Shown: in pieces, positions 1 through 7,328 of the stretch
Layout: each line of letters starts with the position of its first letter
Numbering within the stretch: the first letter of the stretch is position 1
From: Nitrospirota bacterium
GTDB lineage: Bacteria > Nitrospinota > Nitrospinia > Nitrospinales > Nitrospinaceae
DNA: 7,328 nt
Assembly: GCA_030600405.1 (NCBI GenBank)
Contig: JAUVMD010000054.1
Location: forward strand, 1 to 7,328
Reading direction: 5' to 3'
The notes under the pieces: generated by a model
The model's input: only the letters and a program-made list of their open reading frames with translations
The model's database searches: none
Told to the model about the DNA's origin: nothing
Position numbers and translations under genes: made by a program

Positions 1-1089
1 CACTTCCGGGAACCCGGTTTCGAGTACAAGGAAACCATCGAGAGCGGATGCGAATCTGCCGCCGCCGGGGGATTCACCACCGTCGCCATGATGCCCAACA
101 CCAATCCGGTCAATGATAACCGCTCGGTCACCGAACTCATGATCTCCCAGGCCAAGGCGCATGGCAAGATCCAGGCACTTGCCATTGGAGCGATCACCAA
201 AGGCCTTAAAGGCGAAACCCTGTCCGACATGGGGGATTTGAAAGAAGCAGGCGTCATCGCCTTTTCCGACGACGGCCGGCCGGTTATGAGTAACGAAGTC
301 ATGCGCCGGGCTTTCGAGTACAGCCGGATGTTCGACCTGCCTTTGATTCAACACAGTGAAATCCTGGACCTGACTAAAGACGGATGCATGAATGAAGGCC
401 ATGTGTCCACCGAACTTGGCTTGAAGGGAATGCCGACCGAGGCGGAAGACATCATGGTATACCGGGACATCGCCCTCCTGGAAAAAACCGGCGGCCGTCT
501 GCACGTGGCCCATATCAGTAGCGGGGAGGCGGTGGAACTGGTCCGCCGGGCGAAGGCAAAGGGATTGCCGGTGACCTGTGAGGTGGCTCCGCACCATTTC
601 ATTTTGACCGACGAATCGGTTCGGGGCTACGACACCAATACCAAAATGAGTCCACCCTTGAGAGCTCAAAGCGATATCGACGCTATTAAAGAAGGACTGA
701 GGGACGGAACTATTGATATAATCGCCACAGACCACGCACCGCACGACTTGGCCGATAAGCAGGCGGATTACCATAGCGCCTGTTTCGGAATCGTAGGGCT
801 GGAAACAGCCCTCCCCTTGAGCCTCCGCCTGGTAGATGAAAAAATCCTGACGCTTCCGCAATTGGTCGAAAAACTGGCCTCGCGTCCGGCGGAAATTTTC
901 AAGCTGGATCAGGGAACACTGGGTGTGGGCCAGCAGGCGGATGTAGTGATCTTTGATCCCGGCCAGGAATATAAGGTCGAGGTGAGCCAATTCAAATCAA
1001 AGAGTAAAAACTCACCCTTCGACGGGTGGCCGGTCAAGGGCCGGGTCCGGCACACAATATCTAAAGGAAAAGTTATATATTCTAACTAG
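1..1089 (+). CDS. pyrC: Dihydroorotase, type I (5' end cut by window edge)
   Basis: Zinc amidohydrolase of the cytosol that cyclises N-carbamoyl-L-aspartate to dihydroorotate, the third step of de novo pyrimidine synthesis. The frame is open from base 1, so 362 residues are visible. The first visible residue is the second histidine of the HxH metal motif, followed by FREPG, whose Arg binds substrate. The substrate loop MPNTNP is at visible residues 31-36. Further metal or catalytic residues are D91 in SDDG, H118 in QHSE, H171 in HVAHIS and D244 in ATDHAPH. Their spacing fits characterised type I enzymes without gaps, as I recall them (H61, D151, H178, H231, D304), so about 60 N-terminal residues lie off the window. 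An Asp rather than a carboxylated Lys at the bridging position also fits type I. An internal ATG at base 88 is not the start, because the conserved HFREPG segment precedes it. The gene ends with TAG 38 bases before carA. Confidence 0.96.
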   Translation, partial: HFREPGFEYKETIESGCESAAAGGFTTVAMMPNTNPVNDNRSVTELMISQAKAHGKIQALAIGAITKGLKGETLSDMGDLKEAGVIAFSDDGRPVMSNEVMRRAFEYSRMFDLPLIQHSEILDLTKDGCMNEGHVSTELGLKGMPTEAEDIMVYRDIALLEKTGGRLHVAHISSGEAVELVRRAKAKGLPVTCEVAPHHFILTDESVRGYDTNTKMSPPLRAQSDIDAIKEGLRDGTIDIIATDHAPHDLADKQADYHSACFGIVGLETALPLSLRLVDEKILTLPQLVEKLASRPAEIFKLDQGTLGVGQQADVVIFDPGQEYKVEVSQFKSKSKNSPFDGWPVKGRVRHTISKGKVIYSN

Positions 1090-1127
1090 TTAACTTATAT
1101 TTATGAATGTAATAATTAAGGATATTT
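1090..1127 (+). other. AT-rich spacer between pyrC and carA
   Basis: This 38-base gap has only about 5 G or C bases, far below the genes on either side. It carries the carA ribosome binding site at its right end. Short overlapping palindromes surround the pyrC stop codon (AACTAGTT at 1084-1091, AGTTAACT at 1088-1095). Two TATATT hexamers (1076-1081 and 1096-1101) resemble a -10 box, but neither has a convincing -35 box at 17 bases. I see no U-tract hairpin that would act as a terminator. The simplest reading is an unstructured leader that helps ribosomes load on carA; an internal promoter is possible but unsupported. Confidence 0.5.
1118..1122 (+). promoter_or_regulatory. Ribosome binding site deciding the TTG start of carA
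   Basis: AAGGA lies 5 bases before TTG at 1128 and 14 bases before the next in-frame ATG at 1137. The shorter distance is the normal one, so this site favours TTG as the initiator. The flanks are almost pure A/T, which keeps the site open. Confidence 0.7.
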
Positions 1128-2264
1128 TTGAGCGTTATGGAAGGTATTCTCGCATTAGCGGACGGTAGAACATTCAAGGGAACCTTGTTCGGAGCCATTG
1201 GAGAGGCCGAGGGGGAAGTGGTGTTCAACACCAGTATGTACGGCTACCAGGAAGTGTTGACCGATCCTTCCTATTGCGGCCAGATGGTGCTGATGACTTA
1301 TCCGCTCATAGGGAACTGCGGCATCAACCCGGAGGACTTTGAATCAAACCACCCCTATTTGAGCGCGTTTATCATTAAAGAATTGAGCGGCATTCCAAGT
1401 AATTGGAGGTCCAGGGAAACGCTGGACGAATTTTTGAAAGAACACGGCGTGGTCGGCCTTCAGGGAATCGATACCCGTGCCCTGACCCGGCATATACGGG
1501 ATAAGGGAGCCCAGCAGGCCGTCATCTCCCATGACCTGTCCAATCCTGACGTCCTCATTCAAAAGGCCAAAAAATCCCCCAGCATGGTGGGCCAGGATCT
1601 GGTCCAACAAGTGACCTGTAAGGAACCTTATGAATGGAATGAGGGAGATTGGAATCTCCACACAGGATACTCACAATTATCGCACAACGGACTTAAGGAA
1701 AGTTTTTTTGTGGTGGCTTATGATTTCGGGATCAAGCGCAATATCCTGCGCCGGCTGACGCAGGTCGGTTGTAAAGTCAAAGTCGTTCCCGCCACCACCC
1801 CGGCAGAAACCGTGTTGAAGATGAAGCCGGACGGAGTGTTTTTATCCAATGGGCCGGGTGACCCGGCGGCGGTTTCTTATGCCATCCAGAACGTGCGCGA
1901 TCTGATCGGCAAAGTTCCCATTTTCGGTATTTGCCTGGGACACCAGATTCTGAACCTGGCACTGGGAGGCACAACTTACAAACTCCGGTTTGGCCATCAT
2001 GGTAGTAATCAGCCGGTCATGGATCTGGACAGGCGAAAAGTGGAAATCACTTCCCAGAATCACGGTTTTGCAGTGGATAACAAAACCGGAAACGACGACG
2101 TGGAAGTTACCTGCATCAACCTCAATGACCAGACCGTCGAAGGCATTCGTCATAAAAAGTATCCTGTTTCATCAGTACAATATCATCCGGAAGCCTCTCC
2201 GGGACCTCAGGACTCTTCCTACCTATTCCAGAATTTTATCACCCTGATGAAGGAAAATCGATGA
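1128..2264 (+). CDS. carA: Carbamoyl phosphate synthetase small subunit (glutamine amidotransferase)
   Basis: Cytosolic subunit that hydrolyses glutamine and passes ammonia through a tunnel to CarB. The product is 378 residues, close to the 382 of E. coli CarA. The N-terminal CPSase small-chain domain covers roughly residues 1-150, with the typical ILALADG opening and the motif [16 protein letters not shown]. The class I amidotransferase domain covers roughly 190-375. The nucleophile Cys269 sits in GICLGHQ, and His353 and Glu355 in [10 protein letters not shown] complete the triad at the same numbers as in E. coli. SNGPGDP and [10 protein letters not shown] are also present. TTG is preferred as start because AAGGA is 5 bases upstream; ATG at 1137 would shorten the protein by three residues and leave the site too far away. 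The last four bases overlap the next gene (ATGA). The triad is intact and I see no frameshift. Confidence 0.97.
   Translation: MSVMEGILALADGRTFKGTLFGAIGEAEGEVVFNTSMYGYQEVLTDPSYCGQMVLMTYPLIGNCGINPEDFESNHPYLSAFIIKELSGIPSNWRSRETLDEFLKEHGVVGLQGIDTRALTRHIRDKGAQQAVISHDLSNPDVLIQKAKKSPSMVGQDLVQQVTCKEPYEWNEGDWNLHTGYSQLSHNGLKESFFVVAYDFGIKRNILRRLTQVGCKVKVVPATTPAETVLKMKPDGVFLSNGPGDPAAVSYAIQNVRDLIGKVPIFGICLGHQILNLALGGTTYKLRFGHHGSNQPVMDLDRRKVEITSQNHGFAVDNKTGNDDVEVTCINLNDQTVEGIRHKKYPVSSVQYHPEASPGPQDSSYLFQNFITLMKENR
2250..2254 (+). promoter_or_regulatory. Ribosome binding site of the coiled-coil gene, inside carA
   Basis: AAGGA within the last codons of carA lies 6 bases before ATG at 2261. The gene therefore has its own good site in addition to the ATGA stop/start overlap. 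Both new initiation and coupling to carA translation are possible. Confidence 0.65.
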
Positions 2265-3130
2265 TTCGCGAAAACATCAACCAGCTAATAGAAGAAATCA
2301 CCCGGAGCCATCCTCAAGATGAAATATTTCAGGCCAAAAAGGATTATCAGAAGATTTCAGGAGAAATTTTCGAGGACGATAAATCCTTTGAATCCCGTAT
2401 GGGATGTTTTCTTGAATGGTATACCTTTGACAGGATCTGTCCGGAGTCTAGGTCAACCCCCCTTCAACAATATCTGCGAAACCAATCCCTAACTCCGGAA
2501 AGCAGGGAATTGGCGGAAGCAATCTTCCAAGGTATTCATGGCCTTTTTATCGCGAAAAAAATCAAAAATGATTGTGTGGTCGTTATTGATATTATGGATA
2601 ACGAAAAACACCGGGTTCTGGAAAACATGGGATCCATTCTTTTCAATTTGGACGATCTTTTTGAAGGGCGACTCGTTCCCTATAGAGGGCAATATTATTT
2701 TACCGATAATTTTTGTTATCACCCGAAACCTACCGTCGGGTTTATCCTATCCAAGATTAAAAACCTGAAGGCCAATGAAAGAGAAGCACTCGCAAAAGAG
2801 AAGCGTCTCCAAAAATCCATCGTCTCCCCTCAAAAGAGTCTTAAGAAAATCACCACTAAACTTGAAAAAGTAAACGGAAAGCTTGCCGGCACGACCAAGG
2901 AAAAAAAGATTCAGTCTCTCAAAGAGAAAATCGCGGGACTGGAAAATCAGAAAGTGCAGCTGGAATCGCAAATCTCCGATATTGAAAACCAATTAGCCCA
3001 ACTGAGAACGGAAATCATCGAAGGCGAACACAAGCAAAACCGGTTTACCTTTATCCGGAAGCTTTCTTACATGAGCCTGAAGTGGGAACGCTCCCGCCAA
3101 ATCGATGTCCGCGACATTTACCAAGACTGA
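2261..3130 (+). CDS. Uncharacterised protein with C-terminal coiled coil, between carA and carB
   Basis: I do not recognise a named family. The product has 289 residues and no signal peptide or membrane segment, so it is probably cytosolic. Residues 1-170 look globular, with an aromatic motif FLEWYTFDR (50-58), TPLQQYL (66-72), a hydrophobic strand CVVVIDI (105-111) and a segment [17 protein letters not shown] (131-147) followed by FCYHP (151-155). This pattern recalls unnamed proteins of delta-proteobacterial genomes, but that is an unverified impression. Residues 171-216 are rich in Lys and Glu. From 217 to 252 hydrophobic residues fall on heptads (217, 220, 224, 227, 234, 238, 241, 245, 248, 252; Lys breaks position 231), a clear coiled coil suited to self-assembly or partner binding. 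It overlaps carA by four bases and carB by one. Rows counted by hand give 33-48% GC, against 63% in one carB row. A structural or regulatory partner of the synthetase is possible, but only position suggests it. Confidence 0.85.
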   Translation: MIRENINQLIEEITRSHPQDEIFQAKKDYQKISGEIFEDDKSFESRMGCFLEWYTFDRICPESRSTPLQQYLRNQSLTPESRELAEAIFQGIHGLFIAKKIKNDCVVVIDIMDNEKHRVLENMGSILFNLDDLFEGRLVPYRGQYYFTDNFCYHPKPTVGFILSKIKNLKANEREALAKEKRLQKSIVSPQKSLKKITTKLEKVNGKLAGTTKEKKIQSLKEKIAGLENQKVQLESQISDIENQLAQLRTEIIEGEHKQNRFTFIRKLSYMSLKWERSRQIDVRDIYQD

Positions 3131-3132
3131 TG
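3128..3132 (+). promoter_or_regulatory. TGATG stop/start junction coupling carB to the upstream gene
   Basis: The stop codon TGA (3128-3130) and the carB ATG (3130-3132) share one base. The 20 bases before the ATG contain no GGAGG-like site. carB translation therefore probably depends on ribosomes that have just finished the coiled-coil gene and restart here. Confidence 0.6.
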
Positions 3133-6100
3133 CCCAAACGAACCGACATTGAAAAAGTATTGATCATCGGGGCTGGCCCGATCATTATCGGCCAGGCCTG
3201 CGAATTCGATTATTCGGGAACCCAGGCCTGCAAAGCCCTGAAGGAAGAGGGATACCAGGTCATTCTGGTGAACAGCAATCCTGCCACCATTATGACGGAT
3301 GTGGATTTCGCGGATAAAACGTACATCGAACCCGTCACACCGGAGGTCGTGGCCAAAATCATTGAAAAGGAAAAGCCCGATGCCCTGCTCCCGACCATGG
3401 GCGGCCAAACCGGTTTGAATACCGCACTAGCCGTCGCGGAGATGGGGGTTCTGGCCAAGCACAATGTAGAAATGATCGGCGCCGATGTGGATACGATCCA
3501 CAAGGCAGAGGACCGCCAACAATTCAACGAGGCGATGGCGCGTATCGGCCTGCAAGTCGCTCCCAGCGGTTACGCGGATTCGGTGGAACAGGCTTGGCAG
3601 ATTGTCAAGACAACCGAGTTCCCCGCCATTATCCGGCCGTCCTTCACTTTAGGCGGCACCGGCGGCGGCATCGCCTACAGCGAGGCGGATTTTGAAAGGA
3701 TGGTGGAGTGGGCGCTCAGCGCCAGCCCCACGCGCCGGATATTGATCGAAAAATCGTTGCTGGGATGGAAGGAATATGAGCTGGAAGTGATGCGCGATAT
3801 CAAGGACAACGTGGTCATTGTCTGCTCTATCGAAAACTTTGATCCCATGGGCATCCATACCGGAGACAGCATCACCATAGCACCGGCGCAAACGCTGACC
3901 GACAAGGAATATCAGATCATGCGCAACGCAGCAATCGATATCATTCGCGAAATCGGCGTGGAAACGGGAGGCTCCAACATTCAGTTCGCGATCAATCCCG
4001 AAAATGGCGAGATGATGGTGATTGAAATGAATCCCCGGGTTTCCCGGAGTTCCGCCCTGGCTTCCAAAGCCACGGGCTTTCCCATCGCCAAAATCGCCGC
4101 CAAGCTTGCTATCGGTTATACGCTGGATGAAATCCGCAACGACATCACCCAAGTCACCCCCGTGTCCTTCGAACCGACGCTGGATTATTGCGTGGTGAAA
4201 ATTCCCCGGTTCACGTTTGAAAAATTTTTCAAGACCCCTCCCCTGCTAACGACCCAAATGAAATCCGTGGGCGAAGTGATGTCCATTGGCAGAACATTTA
4301 AGGAAGCATTGCAGAAATCTTTGCGATCACTGGAAATCGGTATATCCGGACTGGAAGAAAACTTTGAATCCGGCGGGGAACTTCTGCACGAAAACGAATC
4401 GGATTTGAACAAACTCCGGGAGATGTTGGCGCTACCCCATTGGGACCGGCTTTGGCATATTGCCGCCGGACTTCGGCGCGGGCTTTCAGTGGACGAAGTT
4501 TATAAAATTACTGCTGTCGACCCCTGGTTTTTGTTTAATATAAAAGAAATCGTAGACTTCGAAAGGGAAATCATCCAAACCGGATTTCTGGACAAATTGT
4601 CGGACGGCGACCTGCGTAAAGCCAAGCAAATGGGTTACTCCGATCTGTTTCTCGCCAAGCTTTTAAACTGTAAAGAAACCGAGGTGAACGCAAGAAGGCA
4701 ATCTGCGAACATCGTTCCGGTGTTCAAGCGGGTGGACACTTGCGGCGCGGAATTTGAAGCACATACTCCTTATTTGTATTCTACCTATGAAGAAGAGTGC
4801 GAGGCCAATCCCTCGGACAAGAAAAAAATAATGATCCTGGGCGGAGGACCCAACCGGATCGGCCAGGGAATCGAATTTGATTATTGTTGTGTACATGCTT
4901 CCTTCGCGTTGCGGGAGGAAAATTTTGAGACCATCATGGTCAACTGCAACCCGGAAACCGTGAGTACCGATTACGACACCTCCGACCGACTTTATTTTGA
5001 GCCGCTCACTTACGAAGACGTGCTGCACATCGTTCAGAAGGAAAAGCCGGATGGCGTGATTGTCCAGTTTGGCGGTCAAACCCCGTTACGCTTGGCGATC
5101 GCGTTGGAACAGGCGGGCGTTCCCATCATCGGGACCAGCCCGGATAATATCGACCGGGCGGAAGACCGGAAACGGTTCAAGGAAGTTCTGGAGAAACTCG
5201 GTATCCGGCAACCCAAAAACGGTACGGCCACTTCACTGGAAGAAGCCCGGACTATCGCCGAGGAAATAGGGTATCCCGTGATGGTGCGGCCTTCTTACGT
5301 TTTGGGAGGGCGCGCAATGGAAATCGTTTATAACCAGGACAGTCTGGACCGTTATATGCGATTCGCGGTCAAAGCTTCGCCGGAGCATCCGGTTTTGATC
5401 GATGACTTTCTGGACAACGCTACCGAACTGGATGTCGATGCCATTTCAGATGGACAACAGGTGGTCATTGGCGGCGTCATGGAGCACATCGAGGAAGCGG
5501 GAGTCCATTCCGGCGACAGCGCCTGTTCTCTCCCTCCTTTCACCATTCCCCTGGCTATAGTGGATGACATCAAACAGCAAACCCGTGAGCTGGCCCGGGA
5601 ACTGAATGTCATAGGCCTGCTCAATATTCAATTCGCCGTCCGGGATGGTGAGATATTTGTTCTGGAGGTCAATCCCCGTGCCTCCCGGACGATTCCCTTT
5701 GTCAGCAAAGCCATCGGGGTACCGCTGGCCAAACTGGCCGCCAAGGTGATGGCTGGCAAAACTCTCAGCGAGTTGGGATTCACCGAGGAAAGAGAGATTT
5801 CGCATATTGCCGTCAAGGAATCGGTTTTTCCTTTTATTAAATTTTCAGATGTCGATATCCTTCTGGGCCCAGAAATGAAATCGACCGGCGAGGTGATGGG
5901 TTTGGATACCAGTTTCGGCCGGGCCTTCGCCAAGTCCCAAATAGCGACTGGAATCAAACTGCCCCCACAAGGAATGGTTTTTATCAGTGTCAAGGAGGGG
6001 GATAAATCGGCTGTGGGAAAAATCGGGAAAAGTCTGGTGGAACTGGGTTATCAGCTCATGGCAACCCGAGGCACCGGAGATTATTTGAGAAACCTTGGAC

Positions 6101-6381
6101 TGGAAGTCGCTCACATCAACAAGGTCAAGGAAGGTTCGCCACATATTGTGGAAACCCTCGAAGCCGGTAAAGTGGATTTTATGATTAACACTACTTTCGG
6201 TGAGCAGGCGGTGAAAGATTCCTTCTCAATGCGCCGCGCTTCACTGACACAAAACCTGCCCTACTGCACTACCATTCCGGGAGCGTTTGCGCTGGTGGAC
6301 GCCTTGCAATCCCTCAAGACCTCCAGCCTGTCCCTTTCTCCCTTGCAGGATTACTGGAAGAACGAAATACAAACCACCTAG
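3130..6381 (+). CDS. carB: Carbamoyl phosphate synthetase large subunit
   Basis: Makes carbamoyl phosphate from bicarbonate, ammonia supplied by CarA and two ATP. The 1083-residue product compares with 1073 in E. coli. The start at 3130 is set by MPKRTDI, nearly identical to E. coli; a GTG at 3082 would add 16 unconserved residues. The N-terminal carboxyphosphate half has R129, R169, H243, E299, N301 and R303 at E. coli numbers. The oligomerisation region covers about 400-558. The carbamate half has R680, R720, E846, N848 and R850, each five above E. coli, so a net five-residue insertion lies in between, perhaps near 425-440. The MGS-like allosteric domain (about 942-1083) keeps K959, T979, T982, K998, N1020 and T1022, equivalents of the UMP/IMP contacts. 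Ornithine-contact equivalents E788, D796, E897, Y1045 and T1047 are also present. Feedback control by UMP and activation by ornithine are therefore likely. No frameshift is seen. Confidence 0.98.
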   Translation: MPKRTDIEKVLIIGAGPIIIGQACEFDYSGTQACKALKEEGYQVILVNSNPATIMTDVDFADKTYIEPVTPEVVAKIIEKEKPDALLPTMGGQTGLNTALAVAEMGVLAKHNVEMIGADVDTIHKAEDRQQFNEAMARIGLQVAPSGYADSVEQAWQIVKTTEFPAIIRPSFTLGGTGGGIAYSEADFERMVEWALSASPTRRILIEKSLLGWKEYELEVMRDIKDNVVIVCSIENFDPMGIHTGDSITIAPAQTLTDKEYQIMRNAAIDIIREIGVETGGSNIQFAINPENGEMMVIEMNPRVSRSSALASKATGFPIAKIAAKLAIGYTLDEIRNDITQVTPVSFEPTLDYCVVKIPRFTFEKFFKTPPLLTTQMKSVGEVMSIGRTFKEALQKSLRSLEIGISGLEENFESGGELLHENESDLNKLREMLALPHWDRLWHIAAGLRRGLSVDEVYKITAVDPWFLFNIKEIVDFEREIIQTGFLDKLSDGDLRKAKQMGYSDLFLAKLLNCKETEVNARRQSANIVPVFKRVDTCGAEFEAHTPYLYSTYEEECEANPSDKKKIMILGGGPNRIGQGIEFDYCCVHASFALREENFETIMVNCNPETVSTDYDTSDRLYFEPLTYEDVLHIVQKEKPDGVIVQFGGQTPLRLAIALEQAGVPIIGTSPDNIDRAEDRKRFKEVLEKLGIRQPKNGTATSLEEARTIAEEIGYPVMVRPSYVLGGRAMEIVYNQDSLDRYMRFAVKASPEHPVLIDDFLDNATELDVDAISDGQQVVIGGVMEHIEEAGVHSGDSACSLPPFTIPLAIVDDIKQQTRELARELNVIGLLNIQFAVRDGEIFVLEVNPRASRTIPFVSKAIGVPLAKLAAKVMAGKTLSELGFTEEREISHIAVKESVFPFIKFSDVDILLGPEMKSTGEVMGLDTSFGRAFAKSQIATGIKLPPQGMVFISVKEGDKSAVGKIGKSLVELGYQLMATRGTGDYLRNLGLEVAHINKVKEGSPHIVETLEAGKVDFMINTTFGEQAVKDSFSMRRASLTQNLPYCTTIPGAFALVDALQSLKTSSLSLSPLQDYWKNEIQTT

Positions 6382-6405
6382 GAAGATTCCAAATTCTACT
6401 TTTTA

Positions 6406-7328
6406 CTAAGGAGATAATGAAGAGGGTGCAGACTTCTTGGCGTTTTTCAGAACTTTAGGTAGGGGTTTAGATTTTTTGGAACGTACCAGGTTTCCCTTTA
6501 CAAAATCCCCACCGGCCATAATGACGGCCTCGGAAAATCCTTCCTGAACATTTATGACTCGAACCACACCCAGTTGGGTCAAGCGGTCACCGATGTCTTC
6601 CTTGTAAAGAGGATCGGGATAATTCACGTCGACGCTGTACACGACAAACTCATCTCGGATTTCAACCCCGCTTCTTTGCCCCACATTGATAATCATTTGC
6701 TCTTCTTCGTTTTCAACGGCAATCACCTGACCGTCCAATGGAACACGGTCCAAATCATACACGATGGCAGGCATAATTCTGTCAGTGATCCGACTCAGCG
6801 CCTTTCCCATAAAAGTTTTGCGAAAATCCGGACTTCTAATATTTAGAGAGCTTTGCGAATAGCCCAGAGGAAACTCGCCCTCTCTTGATTTTTCACTCAG
6901 GGTAAACCCGGTGATAAAACGCTTGGTTTGTCCCTGAAAGACTTTAAACTCAATCTGAACTTCCGCCGAGCGGGACATCCTTTTTTCGGATTTGGTACTT
7001 TCCAAATGGACCGGCAAAGCGGTCCGGTATTTAACAATCTCTCCAGAAATGAGGATCTGGCCCGGGGAACCAGTATCCACCCCACCGCCAGAAACTGGAC
7101 TCTTGCTGTGGACCTTATTCCCTTTTTTATCTTTTGTTCCATGGGATTCCGGGTCCATGAACCGTACCAGAATAACATTTTCCTGTTGAATTAATTTTTG
7201 CTTGAGCAATCCCGAAACCAAGGCACCGGGATTGTAAGCTCCTGCCCATCCAGGAGGATTCTGAAACGGTTGCACTTGAACCTTCTTTTTATAAGGGATG
7301 GAGGACGCTGAAACATCAGAATGATGAG
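6406..7328 (-). CDS. Probable CsgG-family envelope protein with FlgT-C-like region (5' end cut by window edge)
   Basis: The frame stays open to the right edge. Before the GTG at 7275 it encodes YKKKVQVQPFQNP, which looks like the first strand of a CsgG-type fold (pattern VAVLPFEN), so the true start and any signal peptide probably lie outside. A GAAGG five bases before that GTG leaves a 289-residue form possible. Counting from the GTG: a helix at 17-31, then a Gly/Ser/Lys-rich insert near 43-72. ILISGEIVKYR (74-84) matches the 'G-I--Y' strand of the family, and 104-126 the paired strands that follow. MGKALSRITDRIM (156-168) is the C-terminal helix of the fold. Residues 182-265, with DGQVIAVE, INVGQRSGVEIRDEFVVY, YPDPLY and GDFVKGNLVRS, resemble the FlgT C-terminal domain, followed by a Lys-rich tail. 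Members act in the periplasm or outer membrane, in curli secretion, flagellar or cell-envelope assembly. It converges on carB and is probably unrelated to it. The exact role is unknown. Confidence 0.7.
   Translation of the reverse strand, partial: HHSDVSASSIPYKKKVQVQPFQNPPGWAGAYNPGALVSGLLKQKLIQQENVILVRFMDPESHGTKDKKGNKVHSKSPVSGGGVDTGSPGQILISGEIVKYRTALPVHLESTKSEKRMSRSAEVQIEFKVFQGQTKRFITGFTLSEKSREGEFPLGYSQSSLNIRSPDFRKTFMGKALSRITDRIMPAIVYDLDRVPLDGQVIAVENEEEQMIINVGQRSGVEIRDEFVVYSVDVNYPDPLYKEDIGDRLTQLGVVRVINVQEGFSEAVIMAGGDFVKGNLVRSKKSKPLPKVLKNAKKSAPSSLSP

Noticed and set aside
1103..1168. Short frame of 21 codons starting at ATG 1103, which could be a leader peptide for carA
   Set aside because: It has no ribosome binding site, runs into carA in another frame and shows no run of regulatory codons (Arg or other).
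2538..2768. Hydrophobic 76-codon frame on the + strand inside the coiled-coil gene, looking like a membrane peptide
   Set aside because: It is a frame-shifted reading of the real gene; the hydrophobic look comes from T-rich codons in the low-GC stretch, and it lacks a ribosome binding site.
3082..3129. In-frame GTG at 3082 that would extend CarB by 16 residues
   Set aside because: The extra residues are unlike CarB N-termini, overlap the end of the coiled-coil gene and lack a ribosome binding site. The conserved MPKRTDI begins at 3130.
3649..4152. Long antisense open frame of 167 codons within carB
   Set aside because: It is opposite the highly conserved ATP-grasp region, has no family features and arises from the codon bias of carB. 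The other antisense frames inside pyrC, carA and carB were dismissed for the same reason.
6377..6410. Possible bidirectional terminator between carB and the convergent gene
   Set aside because: There is a run of five T (6400-6404), but the only nearby inverted repeat is GGAA/TTCC with a two-base loop, too small to form a stable hairpin. CCTAGG at 6377-6382 is an isolated palindrome. Termination may occur beyond this gap.
6574..7194. Several + strand open frames opposite the CsgG-like gene
   Set aside because: They are fragmentary and overlap each other, while the - strand frame is continuous and shows recognisable family patterns.

Overview
The window comes from a Gram-negative bacterium of moderate GC content. 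It holds the distal part of a pyrimidine/arginine operon on the + strand, followed by a convergent gene on the - strand. The Gram-negative assignment rests on the CsgG-like envelope protein at the right edge and on CarB motifs typical of proteobacteria-like lineages. Finer placement is a guess: operons of the form pyrB-pyrC-carA-(small gene)-carB suggest Desulfobacterota or Nitrospinota relatives, but nothing here proves it.

Layout: 1-1089 is dihydroorotase (pyrC), missing about 60 N-terminal residues at the left edge. 1090-1127 is a very AT-rich spacer. 1128-2264 is carA, the glutamine amidotransferase subunit of carbamoyl phosphate synthetase, apparently starting at TTG. 2261-3130 encodes an uncharacterised 289-residue protein with a C-terminal coiled coil. 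3130-6381 is carB, the large synthetase subunit. After a 24-base gap, 6406-7328 on the - strand is a probable CsgG-family envelope protein with a FlgT-C-like C-terminal region, cut by the right edge. No tRNA, rRNA, insertion sequence or CRISPR array was seen, and no gene-free stretch exceeds 300 bases.

How the genes work together: CarA releases ammonia from glutamine and CarB uses it, with bicarbonate and two ATP, to make carbamoyl phosphate. Aspartate carbamoyltransferase (pyrB, expected upstream but not in view) would make carbamoyl aspartate, and PyrC closes it to dihydroorotate. CarB keeps the residues used in E. coli for UMP/IMP and ornithine control, so one enzyme probably feeds both pyrimidine and arginine synthesis.

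The main oddity is the coiled-coil gene inserted between the two subunit genes. It shares an ATGA overlap with carA and a TGATG junction with carB, so translation of all three is probably coupled. It is visibly poorer in GC than its neighbours and its function is unknown.
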